Assembly: GCA_934045905.1 (NCBI GenBank)
Contig: OW203762.1
Coordinates: forward strand, 51,795,411 to 51,859,410
Direction: 5' to 3'
Source of the DNA: Leuctra nigra
Taxonomy: Eukaryota > Arthropoda > Insecta > Plecoptera > Leuctridae
DNA: 64,000 nt
The position numbers and the translations under genes are program-made. Positions 43,774 to 55,797 of the stretch are shown here, piece after piece (the first letter of the stretch is position 1; each line of letters opens with the position of its first letter). The notes under the pieces are model-generated. The model ran no database searches, was not told the origin of the DNA, and was given only the letters and a program-made list of their open reading frames with translations.

Positions 43774-45632
43774 TTTCAAACTGAAATGTTACTATTACTA
43801 ATTAAGTAATTAACACATAGGTAGGCAATTAAAATTATGTTTTACGATGTCGTTAATTTTGATAACTTTTTCTTGGTTTGATTTCACTTCAGAGACATTG
43901 TTGTTTGTTTGCAAAGTTGTCGCATTCTTTAGTTTAAATGTAGTTATGAATAATCAACATCATCTTTGTGAGCACACGAAAAAATTAATTGCCCTTTGTC
44001 CAAATACACTTTTCAATGATTCTTCATAACAATCTGGGCTCATTAAGTTCCCGTGATGGAGGCACTTCTGGCAAGATGGCTATTATCAGTCCACAGATAA
44101 AACATATTTTACATTACCTTTAATTTGTAAGATATTATCCATAGTCTTGACTTTGTGACATCTACATTCATTGTGATCTCAGGGTGAACATAATTTTTCG
44201 TCATTTGGTATGCACAAACAGGGTTGCATCATGGCATCCTTGAAGGGGGGGGGGGGGGGGGGGGAGCCGAACATTTTACAACCCCTACTTTTTCCCTACT
44301 TTGACACCTTTTGCACTGTCAAACTTGTCATTATAGACCTCCTTTAGATTGCAGATATGACAGACCCAACATGCTCTATAAGTTAATTTGAAACTAATCT
44401 AAGATAGTCAGTTATAAAAAATTTCGCCGCGCGGCAGTTTTCTGGGTGTCAAGAACCCATTGAGCACGGCTAGACCACTTATTTTTGCAAAATCTGTTTG
44501 CCCCCCCCCCCCCCCCTCCCCCCCCCGGGCTAAATTGTTGGAATTCATTCAACACTGTGCATAAAAGTATGATTTTAATTAATGATAATATCGGACAATG
44601 CGTAGACACGTCACGTTCATATGGCATAAGTCGATATCGTATTACTATTATCATATTAATATTATCATTAATTACAATTATGTTTTCCACAGACAGAATT
44701 ATGTGACATATTGTCCAGTCTTTCATGTGTTGCTTTGCTATCTATACTTTCATTGTGATCTTGTGAAATATCATTTATCTATATGTATACCTTCGCCGCG
44801 TGAGATACGTAAGGACATAATGTCATACTTATATCATATTATCATAATAAAACAAATGCATTTTTATGCAGAAAACCCTGAAGAAGCTAGGAATCAGCTG
44901 ATCAACATGATGTCATTCTTTATTCTAATTGGCTGAATGGCTGTAAAGGAAGGCGGGGTCTACGCCGCGTGAGTCGAGCCGAGGCGGCCGCGATCTGAGG
45001 CAAATGTATTTGAAAATTTGTGTAGACGAAACTATTCAATATTTTTGCATGCCGTTTCTTTTGTTATGGCAGTCGAGAAGCTGGGAATGTTACGAAAAAA
45101 TGGCAACTGTTTGGTTTGTATATTCTTGCCGGAATTGAGTGTTATGTTTTCAATTTGGCGGAATTTTAATCAAGTCGAAATAAAAATAATAATTTTGACC
45201 ATTATATGTTGACATTTTGACCATACATGCAGCGACAAATATGTTCATGACATTGCCAGCTATATTATGTTTTTTTAAGATTTGTTTTAGCTCGTCTAGT
45301 TTTGGACATAGAGCTGATTTTATGAATAAGGGTGGTTATCCCCGTTTTTGTTGAATTTAAGGGTGAAGGAGTCAAACCACAACTTGCCAACGGTTCTTTT
45401 TGGATTTAACGCGTCAAAATACATAGGAATATCGACGTTGGCAACTTTTGACAGACCTTCCCGCCAAGTTGTGATGTTTTACTTCTGTTCCGCGACTATC
45501 AGCCCGCCGTTCATCAGACCGGGTGACGCTCACGCGCCTGGCGGTGGAACTGTGAACAGCGTGCCTTTTGAGACCGCGCGGGCAATAGGAACGAGATAGG
45601 GCGTTCTCTCACCTAACCTATATACCACCATG
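43774..45632. mobile_element. Second copy of the hAT-like right segment (B2)
   Basis: A direct copy of 41551-43406, nearly identical. Differences seen are homopolymer lengths (G20 at 44245-44264 against G17) and a few substitutions such as TAGGTTTTCC against TATGTTTTCC. It ends in the terminal inverted repeat at 45632, next to the right target duplication. Confidence 0.9.
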
Positions 45633-45640
45633 GTCTACAG
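45633..45640. other. 8-bp target-site duplication, right (GTCTACAG)
   Basis: Identical to 41184-41191. The pair encloses the whole A-B-A'-B array. Confidence 0.9.
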
Positions 45641-48600
45641 ATGGTATCATGAGCCAGGATCCAGCATCATCATAATATATTCCAAGCACGACAGAGGCTC
45701 GCTTATCAACGCGTCATTGCTAGTTTACCAATTGTAGATACATAAACAATTACTCATAGCTCATGTGAACACCTTGAACACACGACAAGATGGCGTCACT
45801 AGTCATCAAGATGGCGACGTGTGTGAGTGCAAGTTCAACAATCACGCCAGTGAACGTGTCATGCATGCATCTCCAGACTGCATGGCTCAGAAGGATGCCA
45901 ATTAGGGCAGCTTGCGCGCTACCGTTTCTAGCTTGTACAACAGGTTACTACACATAAGGCGTCCTCTCAGTCTCAGAAGATGAATATTATGCAACGCGCA
46001 TGCCCAAGTCCTCGCCAGATCTCTTGTTATTCTTCAACACTATAAAATAATCGAACAATAAGCAAGGTCTTGGCGTTTGACTTTTTTATTGGAAACTCTA
46101 GGAATAAATGTTTTAACGACGACTGAATTCTCTACAAAACATCGCTGGCTGTTGTACTCGAACTTGATTCGAGTCGTGTCGCAAAGTTATTGATTAACGG
46201 TTACAATCAATCATCAGTGACAGATGTTATGCGATCATTAAAGTGTCACTTCATCGCGCATTACGGTCGTAATTTACAGTCTGATCTCCTGTCCTGTCCG
46301 TAGTTAATGTCCTGACGTTTCTTCACCTTGAAAAATTAATATTGATCTGAAAAATTCTGCTAACAAATAAAATCTAGAGAACCTAAAAAAACCTATGTAA
46401 TAAAGTGAAACATCTAGGTATTGAAAAAGGGAAAAATTACCGGCATAATTGATTGAACAAATATCCCCAATTATAGTAAGTATTATAAAAGTCAAAGAAA
46501 TATGAATGTGCAACTCATGACGTAACCAAGTCATAAACCATGGGTGCATCTAGATTGCACATCATGTTCCAGAACATTCGCTTTGTCGATGTTTTCATAT
46601 TCCAGACATGGACATGACAGATGTCTGGAACAAACAATGTCCCACACATGGACATGTCTGGAACTCGGGATTTCAAATCTAAGTGACAAAAGAACATAAG
46701 AGACAATTTAACAATTCCTTGTGGTGAAAAAAACATATTCGATCTAATAAAATGGAGTGGATTTTCTTTATAGATTTGTTCAATACATCCCTGTTTGGAA
46801 AACGAGGTAGACGAGGTACATTTACGAACAACGAGGTGCAAGCTGCGCTCCTTATATCAAGTGACAGTTGTTCAGCATAACTAGATCAAGCGAGGCCGAC
46901 CGACACGCAGAGAACATCAAAGCAGGCTGGTCTTTACCTTAAAACGATTTCCAATGAACAACTGGCCAAATAGAGATGTGTGCTTGAAAGTTTCCCATGC
47001 CTTGCTTTATTTACTTCCCAACGCAGTTAAAAATGTTTCACATGAATTTCAATTAATTCTGTAATAGTTACACCAATTCAATTTTATTCTTGAATTACCA
47101 ATGGGTACAACTTGTAAGTTCGATCCTCAACATGTTGGCCATTGTGACTGAGATATTCTGACTGAGGTAATTACTAGGAGGGTTCAGCTACCGACCGCCT
47201 CACTCTATCATCGTCTTCTCTGCTCACTGTTGTTGAGAATTTAAATGTTATTGCCTGAATAAATAAGAAATAATAAACTAAATACAATCATCAATAGGTA
47301 TGTGTCAATTCGGTCTTTATTGATATCAATAAAAAAGTATAAATTTAATTGTTTTATTAGGACGACGTGTTGACATTTATTTAGGGCGTTTTAGGCGTTG
47401 AGTTTCTTTGAAAGATAAGAAATGAGATATTTAAGAATACTAGAGATTTGATTCTAATGCAGCTGCATCTTCTGGACCGCCACGATTTCTCCTCCATGTC
47501 GCAAGAACCGGGGTCAACGCTGCGATTATGTTATTGACTTTAGAGGTATAGGTGGGTGTGAAATATTCCCCAGGAAATACAGCTATCTTGTGTTTGCCAA
47601 GGCGAGGTGACAACGACTAATAGGTGACAAGAAGAAAGTCGCTGGAATCGTCACCAAGCCAATGGGTGGCACATTCCGCCCCGGCTGATTGCATAGCAAG
47701 CTTTTGCAATCGTACGCTGAGCGAGCGAACGTCATCTGTACAGTGCAATATATAGGTTCTAGTACATGTTATAATTGTCAACTTTGTATCATACTTTTGT
47801 GTATGCAAATTTAATACACATACAGGTTTTTAACAAATTGAAACAACTGTGGGCTTGGTTAATGTATAAAAACAAAGTATAAATGAAATAATAACATAAT
47901 TGACATGGAAAAGATTTGAGAAGACAGTTTGAGAAGATAATTTGATTAGAAATTGTTGCGGTCAGAGATCATTCGAATTCAAATTCAAAGATGAAATCTA
48001 ATACATACAATGCTGTGCATGTGGGCATACAACTACAAGGAAATATTATTTTATCTCTTGAATAAAATCTGATTATTGTCATAACTAATAGCATTATGAA
48101 CTTAGATCATTGTACATCCTCATTAGAATTTGAAACATGCCCATTTTAAATTTTTTAATAGGATATAAGCACGCAGATTAAAATCTGATAGCATCCTGCG
48201 ATTAGTCTGCACATGTGGCTCGCCTGCTCGCTCAGCGTCGCGTTGCCGCTACATTGTAAGTTGTCGGGGTCTGATGGATGCTCGCACAGAGTGACCTCCG
48301 CCCTCGGCCCCCACGTTGACCCCACGTGCCCGTCACACGACCGCAAGCCGGACGCGAACCTGGGTTACCTCATCGCATTGTATTAATTACTCGCCCGCCT
48401 CCGACCTGCTCCTAGCGGGCAATCCAGCACCGCATGAGAGCAGACTCAACACGTCGACTATTCATAACGCTGGTGAAATGTCCCATACAGACCTAGAAAG
48501 AATACGAAACTAGAAAATACAAAGAAATTTTACTCGTTTAGCTAAATGTGAAATTTAGCTGAATTATGACTTTTGGCTGATGTCATAATATTACCAAAGG

Positions 48601-48690
48601 TTAATTTTGTCACCTTTGCCAGCGACTAATAGTATTTAGACACCATACAAAACAGGAAATGGAATTTTATGTTGAATTCGAAATGAAGTA
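45641..48690. other. Intergenic DNA, no gene recognised
   Basis: More GC-rich than the first third of the window and mostly unique. ACATGGACATG/CATGTCTGG motifs form small overlapping palindromes at 46600-46665. CTCGCTTATCAACGCGT at 45690 recalls the Helitron-like terminus but lacks the CTAG end. Frames of up to 108 codons have no recognised family. Confidence 0.45.
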
Positions 48691-49047
48691 TAAAGCCGCG
48701 TTTACAACAACTTAACGTTCGAAAATTAACGTTGCAAAATTAACGCAATTCCACTTTCGTTCACAACTACTTAAGAAAAATAACACACACGTAAAACAAT
48801 ATGGCGCCGACCCGCGCGATCAGCTGTTAGTAAGATGTGAGAGAAGTGTCCGTGCGCATGCGCCACTTAACGCACTTAACGTTCGACTTGAAAGTAGGAA
48901 GTAGGTCTACTTTGAGGTGAAATTGGCGTACGTTAATTTACAAAATTTCGTTGTGAACCAATCCATAAGTTTACATGGGCTTGATAATTGAAATTGCGTT
49001 AATTTTCCTAATTTTCGAACGTTAATTTTGTTGTAAACGCGGCTTTA
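48691..49047. mobile_element. MITE with about 40-bp inverted ends, TA-flanked
   Basis: TAAAGCCGCGTTTACAACAA at 48691 is mirrored by TTGTTGTAAACGCGGCTTTA at 49047. Inverted similarity continues through TTAACGTTCGAAAATTA. TA at each border suggests a TA target duplication. The interior has internal repeats of TTAACG and AACGTTCGA and no coding capacity. Confidence 0.85.
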
Positions 49048-52000
49048 GTTTGAACTTTGTGTTGGACAAAGGTGTTGGAATGCGTCGGTCCTGCCTGGCA
49101 GACATGCTGGCTCGGCTAAGGGCTGAATGCAACAAGTGAGAGGTCGAGATTAATTCTCTGACACCTGGTCCCTAGCGCAGAGAGCAGAACTAATCTCCGT
49201 CTCCCGACAATGCCGAGCACGGAGGGTGTCAGGTAGGTGCAGGTAGACCACAGCCTGGACACAATAGCGCCCAGCTGGAGAAATAATATCTCTCCAACTC
49301 GCACCTGAGAACAGTTTTCAACCTTTTACAATTCAAACATAATGGTTATGGATTGTTGTGGGACGAGAGTAAGTAATTTCATGACTTGGGCAATCAGAGT
49401 CGCTCCAAAGATTGTCGAGATGTGGGAGGACCAATGGCTGGACCAATTCCTTCTTCAGGACAGGAGTGGCTCGTAATATGCTAGTTGTAATGAGATTTGC
49501 ATGATGAATATTGATCAACGTCGACTCTAGAACTGTCGTGTCCGTCAGAGCTGATCCCGGGTCTCGTCAATCTCATCCCTCTGCCTGGACCTCGACCAAT
49601 GCAAGGGCGCAATGCAGCAGGTGTGCGACCAGGCGGTGAAGAAGATACCCTCAAAGCAGAAGAATGTTCGAGCCCGGCCTTTAGCTAGCAAATAAAAGAA
49701 CTGCAAATAGAGGAGAAGCAGTCATGAGCATGCATTAATCGTCTGCAAAGCACACTACTTGAATGCGAGCTATGAATGAATATGGCTGCATGGACAGGAG
49801 CAGCCCTACCTTCGCGCAAACACAAACACCGGGCAAAGTACACGTTACGCGTCTTGCCTGGTGTTGACATTCTCTGGCCATGATATGCCCACTCACTTGC
49901 AAGCAGCCATATTGCCCCCAGCAATGCACCCCACCTCCACACATCAAGCCATCATTCATTCATGTACATCTGTGGTTACTGAAAGCGGTTGTGCTTATCG
50001 TTTATTACCTGTGTTCTTCGACACCTCGCAAGCATAATTTATGCGAAAATGCAGGTAGTCAACCGCTATTTTGTAACTCGGAATAATTCTGGGTGACACT
50101 TCTTCGAAATATGGCACCTCCACCACATCAAATGTATTGTTGAATGAAAGTTACGCCCTGATTTGCCTAATCCTTCCCTCCATGACGCAAGAAGAGAGCA
50201 AAATGCGGGACTAATCTCTCTTCCAGGGTCAGCTGGTCTCGAGGAGGACGGCGAGAGGGTGGGCGATGGAGGCGAGTCATCGTGTCAACTTCCCCGGCGG
50301 GCGGAGCTAGGTGAATTGAACAATCAGTCGGGTCTGTCAAACACCGCGACGTGAGAAGAAGCCAATTGAACGAATGAAATGGATCCGTAGAGAAGTGTTG
50401 TGGGGGAGGAAGCTGGGACAAGACACGGCTTGGTTTAAGTCAGTCGAATACACGCGCTCGAAGGACCACTGCTGCTATAGGAAGCGGTGCTCGCACCTCC
50501 GACGTGCTTTCGTACTTGTGTCATTTCACAACGCATTCTGTGTCATTCAATCATTTAAATCGAATTGATTGACATGCCAAGATTTAAATTATATTTCCTT
50601 TAACTTTTTAATTTTTATGACATATTAAGTAACTAATAAGTGACGACCATCGAATTTTGTTTCATTATCGATATTGAAAAAATACCAATGACAATATTTT
50701 CCGATCTTAGCGTTGAGTTGACATTGAAATAAAGTTATTTTCACTCGTTCCTAAGCGTATGACTGGTCCGACGTTCTAAGCGAGTTGAACACGTGACTGT
50801 GTTCGGCAGGTTGCGTCGCGCCCCGCCACATGGATACAATGAGCGTCGAGACGCAACACGCGACGCTGTGAGGGCGTCGCGATGCTTCCGACAAACATGA
50901 CAAGGTAAGATTCCTACACAACGTCATTTGAAAGTCACACCTATTATTATTCCTTGATGTTATACACTCATGATACACTTAGCTTTATGGATTGCTATTA
51001 GATATTATTGTCATTATGTAAATAAATGTGATGCGCTAAAACGAAAACACAATCTCAGCAATGTCAGAGGAAACGAATTTATAGAACAGTCTCAAATCCA
51101 AGACAGAATTAAAGTGGACATTATATCAAATTTAATATTATGTTCAAATAACTTATGTGTATAAAGTTGGAAATCTTGTGAATCTTCTTTTTATACGACT
51201 CCGTTCGGTCAGGTACTAAAACTATGAGCAATTGCAATATTCTTTCGAAAACAAGAAAACAAGATTATTTTTCAAACATTCCCAGTTCTATAAGAGACTA
51301 TAATTTGATTCCCGACATTGTTCGCAAAGTTTTAAACAAATGCTATAAAACCCCATAAAATTGCATTATTACGCTAGAAGTCCCAAAAACTTTGCCTACC
51401 ACATTTATTTTACTTTTATTTTTATAAAGATAAAACCTTTTCTTCGATAATTGACGTCCAAGTGTCGATGCGTCAGCTATCATTACCGAACAACGTAACA
51501 TAACTTCATGTCCTCCTCGGCTCGCTCATCCCTGTGGTTACACGTGCTGTTGTTATTGCCACGCCACGTGACCGGGTCAGAGAACAAGCAATCTTCTACG
51601 TGTTGCTTCTAATTACACCCTGCATCCAGCATCTTCTCGCCTCGGTCTCGCTCGCACTCATGAGGTGGGCGGACATGTTGCTAGCACCTGGCCGGCAGGA
51701 CACCTTGTCGCGCATCAGCCTTCTTGATTAGATTAAACCATCTAAATGCACGCCATGTTTGGTTTCTAGATTCATAAACTGCAATCTCAACTAGAAAACC
51801 ATGGACGTTAGGAGTAAAGTAGTTATAACGACAACAATCCTAAAAGAGTTTCAGAAGGACAAATTCAAATTGTGTGTCCTTCTTCGAGTGGATTTTGATT
51901 TTTGAGTAGTGAGGAGAGAAGCCGAATAAGGAATGAGGCTAATGAAGGTTGTTGAACGTCGGCTGTGTAGAGTTTCAGGTCTCAAAATGAGCGAGGGTCC

Positions 52001-52259
52001 CTAACCAAAACATTGTTTTGACAAGTTGATGGCCCTTCAGAGCAAGGGAGGATAAAAGTGTTCACTTGTTCGTCTCATCACGGGTGTGTCAGAGTCTTGC
52101 ACGACCAACTCAACTCCAAGCCGAGCACAAAGCTCGCCTCCGACGCCTTCCATCCAAACCGAGCACAAAAGAGTCGGACCGTCTCGAATCACATCGACCT
52201 TGTCGGCCTGAGTGACGTGATGCCTTCACCTGGGAACGAATTAGCAGTGGTCACAGTTT
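49048..52259. other. Intergenic DNA, no gene recognised
   Basis: GC-moderate unique sequence. One recurring 11-mer GGCACCTCCAC is at 50113-50123. TTCGAGCCCGGCC near 49668 is B-box-like but isolated. Frames at 50163-50421 overlap on both strands and are not supported as genes. Confidence 0.45.
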
Positions 52260-52880
52260 GATGCCCGTGTGCGAGCACGTCCAGCGATTAGCGTCTACCT
52301 CCGACCAAGCGTCACGCCGCCGTCCACAAAGCCACGACGTTGTCCACACGGCCTTGGGTCTTGCACTTGTCACGACGTCGTCCAGACAGAGTCAACGCCG
52401 TCCACACGGCCTTGATGCCTTACAGTTGTCACGACGCCGTCCTCATTGCCACGACGTCGTCCCCACTGCCAGGACGCTTCACTAAGCCACAACGACTTCC
52501 ACAGGCCTTGGGTCTTGCACCTGTCACGACGCCGTCCAGACAGAGTCGACGCCGTCCACACGGCCTTAATGCCTTACAGTTGTCTTCGATGCCGTCCTCA
52601 TTGCCACGACGTCGTCCCCACTGCCACGACGCCCTTCACAAAGCCACGACGTTGTCCACACGGCCTTGGGTCTTGCACCTGTCACGACGCCGTCCTCTCA
52701 GTCAGGACGCCGTCCACACAGAGTCGACGCCGTTCAGACGACATTGATGCCTTATAGTTGTCACGACGCCGTCCCCACTGCCAGGACCTCCTTCACAAAG
52801 CCACAACGATGACCACAGACCTTGTGCATTACACTTGCCAGAACGCCGTCCACACCGAGACGACGCCGATCACAACGCTA
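52260..52880. repeat. Higher-order repeat, about 156-bp period, built from CACGACGCCGTCC submotifs
   Basis: GGCCTTGGGTCTTGCAC or close variants begin near 52351, 52505, 52662 and 52818, giving a spacing of 154-157 bp. Between them run variants of CACGACG(C/T)CGTCC, CAGAGTCGACGCCGTCCACA and GATGCCTTACAGTTGTC. Several frames stay open on both strands because the unit is GC-rich and lacks stops. The resulting proteins (SRRRP-rich) are repeat translations rather than a gene. Confidence 0.85.
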
Positions 52881-54342
52881 CAAGTCGTAACTGCCAGATG
52901 TCTTGCACAAAATCTCAGTCAAAACAGAACAGTCGAGCAATTATCGCAATAAACTGTAATTTCCAATATAATTATTTCTTGCTGAGTTCTACGCAGCTGC
53001 AGAGAAATGTATACTTTCATCTCCGAAAGGATTGCGTAAAATCATAGACGACAATGCAGTTGAAATTGTCATGCTTAATGACGGCAAGGCGAGGCGTAAC
53101 CGCACTGGAGCTAATTGAATAATTACATTTCTAAAACGAAGTCAGTTCTTTTGAAGTTGAAACGTGCTAAGTTAGCTTCGTGTCCTGGCAATTGATGCGC
53201 GAATCTCCGACCATTCGTTCAATTAACAACATCTCCATGCAACCATAACATTCGGCTCGACATTTATAGGTTCTGGAAACGAGTTGTCTCATTTGATCAC
53301 GATCCAAACTAAGCGATAGATCGAGAGAGAGAAAAAGAAGAGAGAGAGGGAATATTTTGATAAGGGTAGCCCAGGGCAAAGGTTAGACTGAACGACGGTT
53401 ACGATTGGTCATGGCTCCGCGCCTCGACTTGTGATTGGTCCTGTTCGTGAGAGTCTTCACACCTCGGCGTTGTCGAGGTGTTATTCGAATTCAGAAACCA
53501 AGGTCATCATACTAGTCAGATCTCTATCTGTATGGCTACACCTCAGCCTAACAAATGGCCGTCATAAATCTAAGGATATTACTCCTGTCGTGCTTTAACA
53601 ACGCCCCGTAAATAATAAGAAAGAAAAAAATATATATGAAGAAAATGATTAAAAAATCTCCGGCTTGAGGTTATGGGACCGACCCACAACTTATACGAGT
53701 ACAAAGGGGACTTGGCTCTTTGTTGTCATAGAGATTACGTGTGACAAAGAAAAAACCTAACCACTCTTGATCGGTTGTAACTCATGCTGGACCGACGCCT
53801 TGCTCAGGAGAACTGGCACAATAAATCTCAATTACATCGTCACTAGTGATCAGGGCTGACTTTATATTCAAATTAAGTCCACCATTAGTCTTACTTTGGT
53901 GCCCACTCATATCTAGTCACCACAATGCAAGTCATAAGTGGCTCAACACACCCTCGGCTCGTTCTCGTGTCGGACATTTGTCCAGTTCTCGACTACTTGT
54001 AACCGTTTACGTTACAAATGTAACTTCTGCTAACATGATGTTCAGAACACTGACGTTTAGAAGACGCTGAGCAGAGAATAGCGAGGTTATCAAGCAGCGT
54101 CACACTGTCTGTTGAGTGAGAAATGCTGTTACAAGATTTAAAAGTGGAGCGTGAGAAAATCACGGCACCTCCACCATATATCTCATAATTTTAAACCCGA
54201 TGAAAGATGTGATACTCTTTGTTTAATCATAGATATTCGGGTTAATGTAAATCTAATAGGTTTTGAAAGGCAGTGTACCGCGTCCAAAGATTCCTCTAGC
54301 GTGAGGCTGGATTCAAGCTTCAAGAGCTTTGCAGGTGCGTGA
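52881..54342. other. Intergenic DNA, no gene recognised
   Basis: Contains a short GAGAGA-rich patch at 53320-53350 and one GGCACCTCCAC at 54164-54174. No coding or RNA feature seen. Confidence 0.45.
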
Positions 54343-55228
<886 letters not shown>

Positions 55229-55797
55229 GTGCGACGCATCAGTTCGTATCGCGCAGATCGGACGCATCATCCAGCAGGATATTGGGCGTCGCATTACCCT
55301 GATGTGCAGACTGTGCGACGCATCAGTTCGTATCGCAGCAGATCGGACGCATCATCCAGCAGGATATTGGGCGTCGCATTACCCTGATGTGCAGACTGTG
55401 CGACACATCAGTTCGTATCGCGCAGATCGCGCATCATCCAGCAGGATATTGGGCCCTGATGTGCAGACTGTGCGACGCATCAGTTCGTATCGCAGCAGAT
55501 CGGACGCATCATCCAGCAGGATATTGGGCGTCGCATTACCCTGATGTGCAGACTGTGCGACGCATCAGTTCGTATCGCAGCAGATCGGACGCATCATCCA
55601 CCAGGATATTGGGCCCTGATGTGCAGACTGTGCGACGCATCAGTTCGTATCGCAGCAGATCGGACGCATCATCCAGCAGGATATTGGGCGTCGCATTACC
55701 CTGATGTGCAGACTGTGCGACGCATCAGTTCGTATCGCGCAGATCGGACGCATCATCCAGCAGGGTATTGGACCCTGATGTGCAGACTGTGCGACGC
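55229..55797. repeat. Satellite-like array alternating 84- and 73-bp units
   Basis: The core GCGACGCATCAGTTCGTATC starts near 55231, 55315, 55400, 55472, 55557, 55633, 55717 and 55790. Spacings are about 84, 85, 72, 85, 76, 84 and 73 bp. Long units carry CGTCGCATTACCC and short ones go from ATTGGG or ATTGGA straight to CCCTGATG. So from the second unit on, the array alternates long and short. Confidence 0.92.

Noticed and set aside
41624..45599. Repeated small frames of 60-112 codons present twice
   Set aside because: They duplicate because the hAT-like B segment is duplicated. None resembles a transposase (no hAT dimerisation or zinc-finger motif).
46600..46665. p53-like half-site (GGACATGTCT) in a palindromic patch
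   Set aside because: Only one good decamer, and short palindromes of this kind are common in 64 kb of DNA.
52340..52757. Arginine-rich SRRRP repeat protein
   Set aside because: Open in several frames and on the opposite strand. It is explained by a stop-poor 156-bp repeat.
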